64,000 bases of DNA from Atherix ibis (Eukaryota > Arthropoda > Insecta > Diptera > Athericidae). The stretch is taken from assembly GCA_958298945.1 (NCBI GenBank), contig OY282610.1:25010233-25074232 (forward strand), given 5' to 3'. The notes under the pieces are model-generated. The model did not search any database. It had not been told where the DNA came from and saw only the letters and a program-made list of their open reading frames with translations. Each line of letters opens with the position of its first letter. Positions within the stretch are counted from its first letter, which is position 1. Below, one piece after another: positions 12,820-24,157 of this stretch. Made by a program: the position numbers and the translations under genes.

Positions 12820-13436
12820 TTTTTGACAGCTGCTTTGCTTGCACGTATTTTGGCTCGTGTTCGATTTTTGCCCATTCCAAAAATGGATCAAAGAATCTGT
12901 TTCGGGAACAAGAAAAATTCACAGGGGGCCAGATCTAGGGAATACGATGGCTGCAGCATTATTAGTGTGTTTATTTTGGCCAAAAATTCGCGCACAAGCA
13001 ACGACGCGTGAGCAGGGGCGTTATCATGGTGCAAAAGACAATTTTTGTTCTTCCACAAATCCGGGCTTTTCTGGCGGATTGCTTTGTGCAACTTGCACAT
13101 AACTTGCAGGTAATATTCCTTACTGACCGTTCTACCCTGTGGCAGGAATTTATGATGCACCACGCTCCTACAATCGAAAAAAACTGTAAACAAAACCTTC
13201 ACATTTCGGTCGTGGCTCGTGCGGCAGCTTTCACTGAGATGATTGAGCTTTGGTTTCCACGACATAACCATAAACCCATAATTCGTCACCAGTTATGACC
13301 CTCTGGAGCAAATTTGGGTCATCGCGGACAAAGTCCAACAGCTCCTTAGCAATGTTAATGAGAGCATTTTTCAGTCGAAAATGGGCAAAAATCGAAGACG
13401 AGCCGAAACACGTGCAAGCAAAGCAGCTGTCAAAAA
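12820..13436. repeat. 56-bp inverted repeat bracketing the mariner remnant
   Basis: 12,820-12,875 is the reverse complement of 13,381-13,436 with three mismatches. The right copy is in its native place next to the terminal repeat; the left copy sits where the 3' end of the element should be. Confidence 0.9.
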
Positions 13437-13576
13437 TTAACATTCACTATGGCCGTTTTTGCCGGCATAAGTGAGAGACATGAGTACCAACATAACGTCA
13501 TAAAAAAAATCGAAAATCGAATGAACGTAACCCGCGGAAATTCAAAATTTGTGATACTTTTTGAGCAGACCTCGTA
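12820..13576 (-). mobile_element. mariner-family remnant, rearranged, within a Jockey-like fragment
   Basis: Transposase pieces on the minus strand show TGDELWVYGY (first catalytic D), then 'FDCRSVVHHKFLPQGRTV', LLHHDNAPAH (second D) and 'YSLDLAPCEFFLFPK' (third D). Only the 5' terminal repeat survives, ending next to the TA at about 13,576 (tactttttgagcagacctcg). It matches the ends of the nested element at 62,024-62,879, as does the protein. The 3' part and its terminal repeat are missing. In their place is an inverted copy of the N-terminal region (12,820 to about 12,899). The insertion splits a Jockey-like reading frame ('RKIADAPFY') at a TA. Confidence 0.8.
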
Positions 13577-14040
13577 AAATGGAGCGTCAGCGATTTTTCG
13601 GAGGATTCGAAAAATTGTTGATGTCCAGATCCGTTTTAAAATTGTGCTGTTAGTTAAAAGTTTGTTCGTTAATGTCACTTTTGATCTATTGTCTATTAGT
13701 CTAAATAGTAATCGATAATATCGGTTAAGTTCGATTCCAAATAAGTCCCAGATAGCGTACTTTATCCTCTGATAGAATCGTGTTGCCAATAAGTAATAAA
13801 GGAATGGGTGGATCTTTGGAGAGGGTAATACCCTTCTGCTCATTTACTTTCCACTCTGCATCTCTTCAACCAGTTCTGAATAGTTTTAATATGAGATTGT
13901 AGATATTTTGAGGCTGTCAAAGTTTCGGAATTAATTGGAATGTCAAAAGTACAAATATTATATAGGAGTGGATGAAGGATACTCCCTTGAGGTATACCAG
14001 CTATGATGTTTGAATCGAATTTCAACATCTTTAATATCTT
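13577..14040 (-). pseudogene. Jockey-like LINE reverse transcriptase fragment
   Basis: The minus strand from 14,028 reads 'IIAGIPQGSILHPLLYNI' (RT motif 'GVPQGSVLGPLLYNI'), then 'LQSHIKTIQNWLKRCRVE'. After frameshifts come 'SKVTLTNKLL' and 'FRILRKIADAPFY', where the mariner inserts. The FADD active-site block is deleted. A similar plus-strand fragment lies at 39.5-40.4 kb. Confidence 0.7.
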
Positions 14041-15319
14041 TTTAAGTTTGCCAATTTTAGCAATACTGAGCAGTCTTAAAAAGTGGCCGAACTTTTAGAT
14101 TATTATAGATTATGTTATTTAATGATCACACTTAAAAAGTAATTTACAAAAACTTTCAAATCCAAAATATTCAATTTGAACCAATTCCAGTGGTAAGTCA
14201 ATGAGTTACAATTGTAGATCGTATGCCCAAATGGGTTTAACTTGTGGCTTGTTTAGCCCATTTTAGTCACATATGTGGGTGATAAAAAACTATTGTAGAT
14301 ACAATTTGTGAATTCTTATTAAAAGAAAAAAAAGTATCCAAAAATTAATTGTCTAGAATTTGTCGGTAAAAATGGCAAGTAAAACGATATGTGAATATTT
14401 TTTCATAAAATAATTTATTTTTTTTCCATAAAAAGTTAAATTTCCATGTAATATTGAGTAAACTTTCTATTGTTTTCCATTTATTTTAAATTATTGAATT
14501 TTTCTTTTCAAATAATATCGAATAAAATCGTTTTTATTACACAGTATTTTTAAATAAAATTATTAAAAGTTTATCGACAATAAAAATAATCCATTTTTAG
14601 CTTATCAAATTTATATTTTAACTTTTTTATCTTATTTGTTTATATAATATTTAACGATATAAAATTTTTTTTTATTTGAATTAATAAGTTTTTAGAAAAC
14701 TGATAAGATTACGTCAGTTCAAAATATATCTTCTCATAATAATTGGACAAAAAAAAATTAAATGCTTATACGAGTACGGATGGAATTAATTTTTTTCTTC
14801 AACATTTATTAACATATAACAAAAAAAGAAAATATTTTTATCAAGTGGACAAATCTAAAAATATGGCAAAATATGACAACTTACATAATATTTTATTTGT
14901 TATAAATTTGTGATTGGCTATTCGTTGGAGAGTTGGGTGGGGGGGGGTGGTTGAAAGGGTAGATGGGGTTTAGTTAAACTATTAACATATAATAATAATT
15001 CGTAGAAAAAGTATTGGTTCTTTTTTTTGCAATTGCAAATTTATTATGTGTAAAAGTTTACAACCATTTTTGTGCGTATTTTTGTATTTTACGTAAACTT
15101 TTATATCGGTTTATGAAATTTATGGCATTTTTCTTTTCCAGGTATAGTATTTTCTAAAAATTTGTCTTATCGTCTGTAATGCTTTCAATAATAAAAAATA
15201 AATTCTCATGAAATTTTAATAGTTTTCAAAGCAATTGATAGAAATCGATTTGAAAAACCACTTTTTAGACCTAAAATCATCTATCTCGTGTCGTGGAAAG
15301 TGTAGCTGTCAAATTATAT
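14041..15319. other. AT-rich, G-run cluster near 14,936
   Basis: No gene. At about 14,936-14,977 a plus-strand run of four or more G tracts (gggtgggggggggtgg, then gggt, ggggt) stands out against the A/T background and could form a quadruplex. Confidence 0.4.
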
Positions 15320-15560
15320 TAGAGTGAATATAATTTTCTTCAGCGATGAGGCTCAGTTCTCGCTCGCAGGATACGTCAAAAATCAAAATTGCTATATACA
15401 AGGCCCTAGAAACCCACAAGTAATAGTAGCAAAGCCATTACACCCGTAAAAACTAACTTTATGTTGTGCATTTAGACCTGAAGGTGTCATTGGATCGCAT
15501 TTTTTTTATAATAAAGAAGAAGAAACTGTTTCCGACAATTCTAATCGATATAAAATTTAG
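15320..15560 (+). pseudogene. Tc3-like transposase remnant, copy 2
   Basis: A short plus-strand piece reads 'NIIFFSDEAQFSLAGYVKNQ' then 'NCYIQGPRNPQVIVAKPLHP', the block around the first catalytic D of Tc3-like transposases. It is followed, after a stop, by 'FRPEGVIGSHFF'. The second D block is missing. The downstream AT-rich part (15,650-15,720) resembles the tail after copy 4 (59.2 kb). Confidence 0.7.
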
Positions 15561-15899
15561 TTTTATTATTTAAAAAAATTATCACAATATCAGAAAAAGT
15601 CATTGAAAATTAAGTCCCGTTGCAGCTATTTAAAAGATATTTTCTCTTACGTATAATGGCAAAGTCTATGCAATATAATAAAGTATAAATATTATGAAAA
15701 TCTAAAATTAAAGTGGTTTTTTTTAATTTTAATTATAACTGATTTTTTTTTTTGGGTACACAATTTTTCTTGCAGTAACTTAATGGGTAAAAAACTGTAA
15801 CATTCAAAATAAATTTGTGCAAATTTAAAATGACTCAAATATATTAGATACTAACAGCAACTGATCGAATTGTTAAAACAAATTATGATACAACTGCTT

Positions 15900-18125
15900 T
15901 AGCCATTTATGCAATTTTAAATAATTCTGTAACATTTGGACCTAAAAAAAATGGATTCATAAAATGTCAATTTCCGGTAAAACTGACAAATCTTCTAAGG
16001 ATCCTCCAAAAGAACATTTTCAATTTTTCCGTATTTTTTAAGAAATCGTATTATCCGCAAATTTCTGTGACAATTGGTGTAGTTTTCAGCAGTTTATACA
16101 TTTTGAATGTTTCTGTATTGTTTGGATCTAGAAAATAGTGGACTCATAAAATGTCAATTTCCGGTAAAAATGAAAAATCTTCCAAGGATCCTCCAAAAGA
16201 ACATTCTCAATTTTTCCGTATTTTTTAAGAAATCGTATTATCCGCAAATTTCTGTGACAATTGGTGTAGTTTTCAGCAGTTTATACATTTTGAATGTTTC
16301 TGTATTGTTTGGATCTAGAAAATAGTGGATTCATAAAATGTCGATTTCCGGTAAAAATGAAAAATCTTCAAAGGATCCTCCAAAAGAACATTTTCAATTT
16401 TTCCGTATTTTTTAAGAAATTGTATTATCCGCAAATTTCTGTGAAAATTGGTGTAGTTTTCGGCCGTTTATGCAATTTGAATGTTTCTGTATTGTTTGGA
16501 TCTAGAAAATAGTGGACTCATAAAATGTTAATTTCCGGTAAAAATGAAAAATCTTACAAGCATCCTCCAAAAGAACATTTTCAATTTTTCCGTATTTTTT
16601 AAGAAATCGTATTATCCGCAAATTTCTGTGAAAATTGGTGTAGTTTTCGGCAGTTTATACATTTTGAATGTTTCTGTATTGTTTGGATCTAGAAAATAGT
16701 AGATTCATAAAATGTCAATTTCCGGTAAAAATGAAAAATCTTCCAAGGAACCTCCAAAAGAACATTTTCAATTTTTCCGTATTTTTTAAGAAATAGTATT
16801 ATCCGCAAATTTCTGTGAAAATCGATGTAGTTTTCGGCAGTTTATACATTTTGAATGTTTCTGTATTATTTGAACCTAAAAAATAGTGGACTCATAAAAT
16901 GTCAATTTCCGGTAAAAATGAAAAATCTTACAAGCATCCTCCAAAGGAACATTTTCAATTTTTCCGTATTTTTTAAGAAATCGTATTATCCGCAAATTTC
17001 TGTGAAAATTGGTGTAGTTTTCGGCAGTTTAAACATTTTGAATGTTTCTGTATTGTTTGGATCTAGAAAATAGTGGATTCATAAAATGTCAATTTCCGGT
17101 AAAAATGACAAATCTTCCAAGGATCCTCCAAAAGAACATTCTCAATTTTTCCGTATTTTTTAAGAAATCGTATTATCCGCAAATTTCTGTGAAAATTGGT
17201 GTAGTTTTCGGCAGTTTAAACATTTTGAATGTTTCTGTATTGTTTGGATCTAGAAAATAGTGGATTCATAAAATGTCAATTTCCGGTAAAAATGACAAAT
17301 CTTCCAAGGATCCTCCAAAAGAACATTCTCAATTTTTCCGTATTTTTTAAGAAATCGTATTATCCGCAAATTTCTGTGAAAATTGGTGTAGTTTTCGGCA
17401 GTTTATACATTTTGAATGTTTCTGTATTGTTTGGATCTAGAAAATAGTGGATTCATAAAATGTCAATTTCCGGTAAAAATGACAAATCTTCCAAGGATCC
17501 TCCAAAAGAACATTCTCAATTTTTCCGTATTTTTTAAGAAATCGTATTATCCGCAAATTTCTGTGAAAATTGGTGTAGTTTTCGGCCGTTAATGCATTTT
17601 CTATGTTTCTGTATTGTTTGGATCTAGAAAAAAGTGGATTCATAAAATGTCAATTTCCGGTAAAAATCAGAAATTTTCGAAGGGCCCCCCAAACAAACAA
17701 TTTCAATTTTTCATCATTTTTTAAGAAGTTGTATTATCCGCAATTTTCTGTGACAATCGATATAGTTTTCAGCCGTTTATGCATTTTGAATGTTTCTGTA
17801 TTGTTTGGATCTAGAAAATAGTGGACTCATAAAATGTCAATTTCCGGTAAAAATCAGAAATCTTCGAAGGGCTCCCCAAACAAACATTTTCAATTTTTCC
17901 ACACTTTTAAGAAATCGTATTATCCGCAAATTTCTGTAAAAATCGATGTAGTTTTCGGCCGTATATGCATTTTGAATGTTTCTGTATTGTTTCGATCGAA
18001 AAAATAGTAGATTGACAAAAGTTAGATTCCCAGCAAAAATCACAAATCTTCCAAGGGTCCCCCCAAAAAAACATTTTCAATTTTTCCGTATTTTTTCGTA
18101 TTTTTTCGTAAATTTCTGTAAAAAA
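15900..18125. repeat. 187-bp satellite, 12 monomers
   Basis: The marker ataaaatgtc falls at 15,959, 16,146, 16,333, 16,520, 16,707, 16,894, 17,081, 17,268, 17,455, 17,642 and 17,829, always exactly 187 bp apart. A degenerate 12th monomer is at about 18,016. The inner monomers are nearly identical and the outer ones diverge (the last three share a 'cccaaacaaac' variant). Most monomers hold a GGATCC or close variant. Several give a 72-codon plus-strand frame, but the period is not a multiple of three and the frame has no domain, so it is not a gene. Confidence 0.97.
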
Positions 18126-19524
18126 ATAGGCTGATTACAAAATTTAAAAAAATTGGTCCTAGTATGTCACCAAATGGTCCCATTTTTATAATGTAGAAAA
18201 TCCTTTTTATGAATTTTTTTTGAGAAAATAAAAAAAAAATTTTAAATTGTCTTTTACAGAATGTAAAATAAAATTCAAAATTTTTATTCTGCTTATTTTC
18301 AGTTTATACCAAATAGAAGATTTTAGAATTTTACCGACTAAATTTACATAATAAATAAGGAGAATTTTCTCCAATTTATGGGTTAAGCTTAAGTGTCAAA
18401 CCTTAATGACACTTAGAGCTTAACTACAATTTATCTTATTAATTATTACAAGAAATGTTCTTATTGATGTTTTCAGATTGAAAGTGTTTTCAATCTAAAG
18501 TTTCTTTTTTCAAAAAAATTTTTCTTAATCAAATTACTGGACATATTTTAAGTTTGTACATCAAACACATTTTCTATTGTGATTAGACCACGTATATCAT
18601 CGGTGAGTCATATAAGTACTGAGTTAAATTTTATATGCCACTTTAATTGATCAAATATTAAACTCAGCATAATTGATAAAGTTTTCCATTTAAAAAGAAT
18701 GTTTTCAAACTATTTTCAAGTACCAAAAAAATAATTGAAAAAAAATTATTCAATTTATTATGAAATTTAAAAAATTTTAACCATGGCCATATATCAATAA
18801 ATAATCAAAAAAAAAAACTAAAACCTCAGATATAATTAATGATAGAAGTTAAAATATTAATAAAAATGAAAACAATATTTGCTTGATAATCTTATAATGT
18901 CAATTTATTTCAGGTGAAATTATTTATATTAAGTGAATTTGTTGAATAAATATTTTCAAATTTGTTGTATTGATAAGCGATAAAAGGTATTGTGTATCAT
19001 CCTGTCTCATGATATTCGATAATAATTATCAATTCGATGATATCTTATGATAACATGTGTGTACGAACAATGAACATTTCAAATATTTTACAATAACAAA
19101 CAATTAATTGAAATAATTTTTTTTTTTAAAATCCTTGAGAAAATAAACCATCGAAAGTGGGGAATTTAAATCAGGAAAACAATATGCAAGGTTTAACTTT
19201 GAAATTTTTTTCAAAATATCATATTTTTTTTTTTTTGGCTGAAATAAAAAAATTTTAAGATCAAAGTAATCTTTTTGATTGAAATTTTATTAACGAGGAG
19301 TTTTCCATCACGAAAGCCAACTCAATTTATCTTCAGCTCATTATCGTGAAATAATTCTCGTACATTCATTAAAACGTTCGCACTTATTAAATTGGGAACC
19401 TTCCTTTAAAATATTTTTGGATATGTTCAAAAAATGAAAATAATTTCTTTTTGTCAATTTTTGCAAGTATCTACAAATAGAAAAGACTAACAAGTATATT
19501 AACATACCAGTAGTAATTAAAGCC
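18126..19524. other. AT-rich, unassigned, two small hairpins
   Basis: No gene. Contains the hairpin at 18,382-18,424 and a smaller one at about 18,475-18,496 (agattgaaa / tttcaatct). Confidence 0.4.
18382..18424. repeat. 17/18-bp hairpin, 8-nt loop
   Basis: The left arm 18,382-18,398 (gttaagcttaagtgtca) pairs with 18,407-18,424 with a single one-base bulge. The loop is eight bases. Confidence 0.85.
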
Positions 19525-19787
19525 TAGGGTTATAGGGAGTTAATATCCATCGAAGTTTATCCTTGTCGCATGTAATATAAGTTGCAAGTTAGTATTTTAA
19601 CAGGTCATGGGTCAAATAACTTTTAAGTTGTCGATGGGTTTTTGTAGGGAAGAAAGTGGTCTATAGTTTCCGGTATAAAAAGATGGGCACAATTGGAAAA
19701 ACGAGCCTGCAAACTTTTCATAACGGGACACAGCTAAGAACAACCAACATTGACTGACGGTGTTTAAGTTCACCATTTATAACATTA
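19525..19787 (+). repeat. dispersed repeat, copy 1, leading into the 104-bp satellite
   Basis: This ~260-bp segment aligns with 23,695-23,945. Shared blocks include 'gggagttaatatccatcg', 'agtattttaa', and 'aaacttttcataacgggaca' near the end. Here the segment continues directly into the 104-bp satellite; the second copy does not. It probably marks one dispersed element with an internal tandem array. Confidence 0.6.
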
Positions 19788-21175
19788 TTACGAATATTAA
19801 CGAGACCATCAACCATCGAAAAATATTAGAATTGACGGTTGTCGGAAGGTTTATTAAAGCCCCAGAGTTCTTGTCCATATATCCACATTACGAATATAAA
19901 AGAGACCATCCATAATTTTACGAAATATTTTTGGCTGAAGATGTTAGAGTCGATTGGAATCGGAAGGCTTATTAGAGCCCCAGAGTCCAAATTACGAATA
20001 TAAAAAAGACCATCGGCAATTTTACGGAATATTTTTCACTTTAGATATAAGGGTCGACGGGAGTCGGAAAGCTTATTATATCCCCAGAGTCCAAATTACG
20101 AATATAAAAAAGACCATCGACAATTTTACGAAATATTTTTGACTGAAGATATTAAGGTCGACGGAAGTCGGAAGGCTTATTAGAGCCTCAGTGTCCAAAT
20201 TACGAATATAAAAGAGACCATCGACAATTTTACGAAATATTTTTGACTGAAGATATTAAGGTCGACGGGAGTCGGAAGGCTTATTATATCCCCAGAGTCC
20301 AAATTACGAATATAAAAGAGACCATCGACAATTTTACGAAATATTTTTGACTGAAGATATTAAGGTCGACGGGAGTCGGAAGGCTTATTAGAGCCTCAGT
20401 GTCCAAATTACGAATATAAAAGAGACCATCGACAATTTTACGAAATATTTTTGACTGTAAATATTAAGGTCGACGGGAGTCGGAAGGCTTATTACATATA
20501 TCCCCAGAGTCCAAATTACGATTATAAAAGAGATCATCGGCAATTTACGGAATATTTTTGAATGAAGATGTTAGAGTCGATTGGAGTCGAAAGGCTTATT
20601 ATATCCCCAGAGTCCAAATTACTAATATAAAAGAGACCATCGACAATTTTACGAAATATTTTTGACTGAAGATATTAAGGTCGACGGGAGTCGGAAGGCT
20701 TATTAGAGCCTCAGTGTCCAAATTACAAATATAAAAGAGACTATCGACAATTTTACGAAATATTTTTGACTGAAGATATTAAGGTCGACGGGAGTCGGAA
20801 GGCTTATTAGAGCCGCAGTGTCCAAAATACGAATATAAAAGAGACCATCGACAATTTTACGAAATATTTTTGACTGTAGATATTAAGGTCGACGGGAGTT
20901 GGAAGGCTTATTAGAGCCTCAGTGTCCAAATTACGAATATAAAAGAGACCATCGACAATTTTACAAAATATTTTTGACTGTAGATATTAAGGTCGACGGG
21001 AGTCGGAAGGCTTATTAGAGCCTCAGAGTCCAAATTACGAATATAAAAGAGACCATTCACAATTTTACGAAATATTTTTGACTGAAAATGTTAGGGTCGA
21101 CGGGAGTTAGAAGGCTTAATAGAGCCCTAGTATTCTGGTTCGTGTGTCCAAATTTTGAACATAAAATTTTGCCAA
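19788..21175. repeat. 104-bp satellite, ~13 units
   Basis: The marker attacg recurs at 19,788, 19,887, 19,991, 20,095, 20,199, 20,303, 20,408, 20,515, 20,618, 20,722, 20,826, 20,930 and 21,034, mostly 104 bp apart. Most units contain ggtcgacggg and end either in 'tatatccccagagtcc' or 'agagcctcagtgtcc'; these two endings partly alternate. End units are diverged. Frames within it are chance. Confidence 0.95.
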
Positions 21176-21850
21176 GTATTTTTAACTGACGAAAAAATTT
21201 GGACGGCTCTAGATTTCTAGTCTATAAGTCCATATTGGCTTCAGTAGTACATTTCTTCGGAGAACTTTGCTTTAGTAAGCTTAGAACGTTCATCTATAAG
21301 TAGTTGACGGTATCGTCTATTTAGTTCTTGTCATTTACAAGAGTTTTTGAGCGAACAAAACATTGATATTTTTAAGTCAGAATTACTTTAACTGTTAAGA
21401 AAGAGAGTCTTTTTTTTCTTTTTTGATATAAAGTTTATAGTAACTCATATGCTAATTGATCACTTATCAAAGTGGAATATTTCATGAAAACTAGTTTCCA
21501 TTTGGAACAACAAATATTTTCTTACCAATTTTTACTATTCATTTTAGTTTTTGATGTTGTTTTTCTTAACCATTTATAATTCATTATAATTGTTCTAGTT
21601 GATATCTTTAAAAATATACATCTTTCACACTTATCGTCTAGATTATTTTAGTCTAGAAAGCTAATCAAAATAACGAATTATATAACCCAAAAATAAACAA
21701 AAAATTAATCTGATGAGAAGAAAATTGAAAAATTGCGAATAAAAATGTATTCAAAAACTGTTAGATTAATTAGAACAAACGCTTTTCGTAACAGAAATAA
21801 GCGCAAAATCCATAAGAAAAATGAGAATACAAAATGAAATTGAAAAAATA
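21176..21850. other. AT-rich, nothing recognised
   Basis: No frame, repeat or motif that can be supported. Confidence 0.4.
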
Positions 21851-23040
21851 TCAGTTAGTCGTGGTATTTTCTGACAGATGGAGTTAAAAGCAAATAATAC
21901 AGCAACCATTTGTCGTCGCATTGTGGTAACACTAAATACACACTCGAAAGTTTCGTATAGTGCAAAATATTATAATCGGTGCAGTGTATCAAAAGTTATT
22001 CAAGTTTAATAATGAACCGGGATAATGAAAAAATTCCCTCTTTATCCTGGTCCATTTTTCGACAAAGACAAAAACGCATCGGAGTCTTATAAAAAATTGT
22101 TTTGGTGTTTTTGGTGAAGATGCTATTACAAAATCAGCAGCACGGAAATGGGTCCCTCTAGAAATTTCGATGTCAAAATCCGAAAAAAGTGATGAAATTC
22201 TCGAAAAAAATTGAGCAAGATCGGAATATCAGCAGTCATGGCAGAAGCTTATGAGCATAACATTCATGACAAACCGTTTTAAACCATTTGCGAAAGGCTG
22301 AGTTAAAAAAAAATGACTCAATATTTGGTTGAGTATGAAAAACAAGATGGATACGCTGCTGAAGCGCAATGAAATCGAGGCATTTCTAAAGCAAATTATA
22401 ATTGGCAATGAAAAATCGATAAATTTTCGAGAATATCGTTTGAAAGAGATCATAGAAAAAGAGATCTGTACTATAAAAACTAATTTCAAAGCCAAAATTG
22501 ATGGCCAATAAGATTATGCTATATTTATGGTGGGACTAGAAGAAAAGCGTTCATTATGAACTGCTATCGTTCGGTCAAACTGTTAACTCGGTACTATACT
22601 GTGAATAACTTAAGAGATTACACCAAGCAATTGAGAGAAAATGACCATAATTGATCAATAGGAATGATGTCATTTTCCACCACAATAACGCTCGACCGCA
22701 CACATATTTGATTACTCGCAAAAAATTAAGATAGCATGTTTCCATAGTTTTTATACATCTACCGTCTAGACCAGACATAGTACCCTCAGATCTCTGAACA
22801 ACTCTCTTAATGGAACAAAGCCGACTTCAACAGAGGTCTATGAAACCCACTTGATGCAGTTTTTCAACTAGAAACCACAGAAATTCTATACTGATCGAAT
22901 CATGGCTCTGCCCGAAAAATGGCAAAATATAGTCAATAATAATGGAAAGTATTTTAGGTTTAAAAAAATTAATTTTACCACTCTGATTTAGGCATCTCTA
23001 TTTTACACGAAAAACACCACGAACTTTTTCGACTAACCAA
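21851..23040 (+). mobile_element. irritans-like mariner, full length but dead
   Basis: Flanked by TA on both sides (21,849-50 and 23,041-42). The 3' end reads ttggttagtcgaaaaagttc in reverse complement, and the 5' end matches with a ~10-bp internal deletion. The transposase is shattered: readable parts are 'LLKRNEIEAFLKQIIIGNEK' (first D region, with TGDE changed to IGNE), 'FHHNNARPHT' (second D changed to N) and 'LPEKWQNIVNNNGKYF' at the C-terminus. The C-terminus and 3' repeat recur as tandem units here (to 23,380) and at 3.8-5.8 kb. Confidence 0.8.
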
Positions 23041-23380
23041 TATTATAAGATTTTGGCGAAATGATCTTTAATTTATTGATTTTCATCATAATAATTTAGA
23101 ATTTTCTGATTTTTAACATAGTCAAATAGTAAATTGCATATTTCTCTACTTCAATCGCTATTCAAACCTAAGATGATATAAATTACTGTTCAACGAATAG
23201 TTCAAGAGACGCCTGTGATACTCACTTGATTCATTTTTTCAACCAGACACCACAGATGTTCTACCCGAAAAATGGTGAAACATAGTCAATAATAATGGAG
23301 AGTATTTTAGGTTTAAACACTCTGATTTAAACGTCCCTATTTTCTCGACAAAAACCACGAACTTTTTCGACTAACCATTA
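22820..23380 (+). repeat. two copies of the mariner-derived ~342-bp unit
   Basis: The mariner 3' end plus flank is repeated once more directly downstream: cgaactttttcgactaacc occurs ending about 23,038 and again about 23,380. Between them lies the AT-rich flank containing 'aacctaagatgatataaa' and 'cgaatagttcaagag', as in the array at 3.8-5.8 kb, here in opposite orientation. Confidence 0.85.
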
Positions 23381-23694
23381 TGAGGAAATAGAGAAATTTT
23401 GAAAATAGAAAAAAAAATACAAATTAACTAATAAGAGATGAAATATAAGAAAATGGATGGTCTTATAAAAATTTGTAAATTAAAATGGCTGCCGGCGGAA
23501 CTAATCCTTACAGAAAATTTTTCTCTATCCATATTATTTGTTTTTCCTTTATTTTTGTTGTTGAAATAATAACTTTTTGTAATTTATTAATTTTTAATAT
23601 TATTAATGAAAATATTATCTAAATAAATTATTTCAGAAAATTTGTCTTTTTCATATATAAATTTAAAAAAAAAAAACAAATACACGCACAATTA
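23381..23694. other. AT-rich spacer
   Basis: Nothing recognised. Confidence 0.35.
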
Positions 23695-23945
23695 ACATAA
23701 ATGGTTATGGGGAGTAAACATCCATCGTAGTTTCGCCTGCTGGCGTGTGCTGAGTATTTTAATGAATCCTGCGACCAGTGACACTTAATTTTGTCTATAG
23801 GTGTGTCTAGGAAAAGAAATGACGGAAAGTACCTGCACGAGGGTATTAGTATAATTGGAAATATAGAAATGAAACTTTTTATAACGAGACACAGCCACTT
23901 AAAAATCAAGATCACGATAACTAACAGTATGGCGAACATAAAAGG
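23695..23945 (+). repeat. dispersed repeat, copy 2 (no satellite attached)
   Basis: Diverged copy of 19,525-19,787: 'ggttatggggagtaaacatc', 'agtattttaatg', and 'aaactttttataacgagaca' line up in order and spacing. It ends shortly after the shared part, without 104-bp units. Confidence 0.6.
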
Positions 23946-24157
23946 GAGTCACCAAACTTCGTTGTGTTGTGATAGAGCACTGCCATTAAGGTATATGAGA
24001 GGGCATGGTTCGTGGCAGATAGTTAATTATCTTTTACTCTCCACCTGGTAAACGAATTTTGGAGGGTTTTTATTTCGGTTTGGAGAATTTCGGAAGCATG
24101 TTGGGGATTTTCGCTAGAAGCAAGGCATATGTAGGAAAGAAGGTATGGCGACAGATT

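Noticed and set aside
16107..17821. Series of 72-codon frames (+)
   Set aside because: They are the 187-bp satellite read in changing frames; the period is not a multiple of three and the product has no domain.
24041..24055. ccacctgg followed by ta as the left end of the mauritiana-like mariner
   Set aside because: Resembles the outer TIR, but the inner TIR (cttaaatccg) lies about 130 bp away at 24,171, so the true end is at about 24,158.
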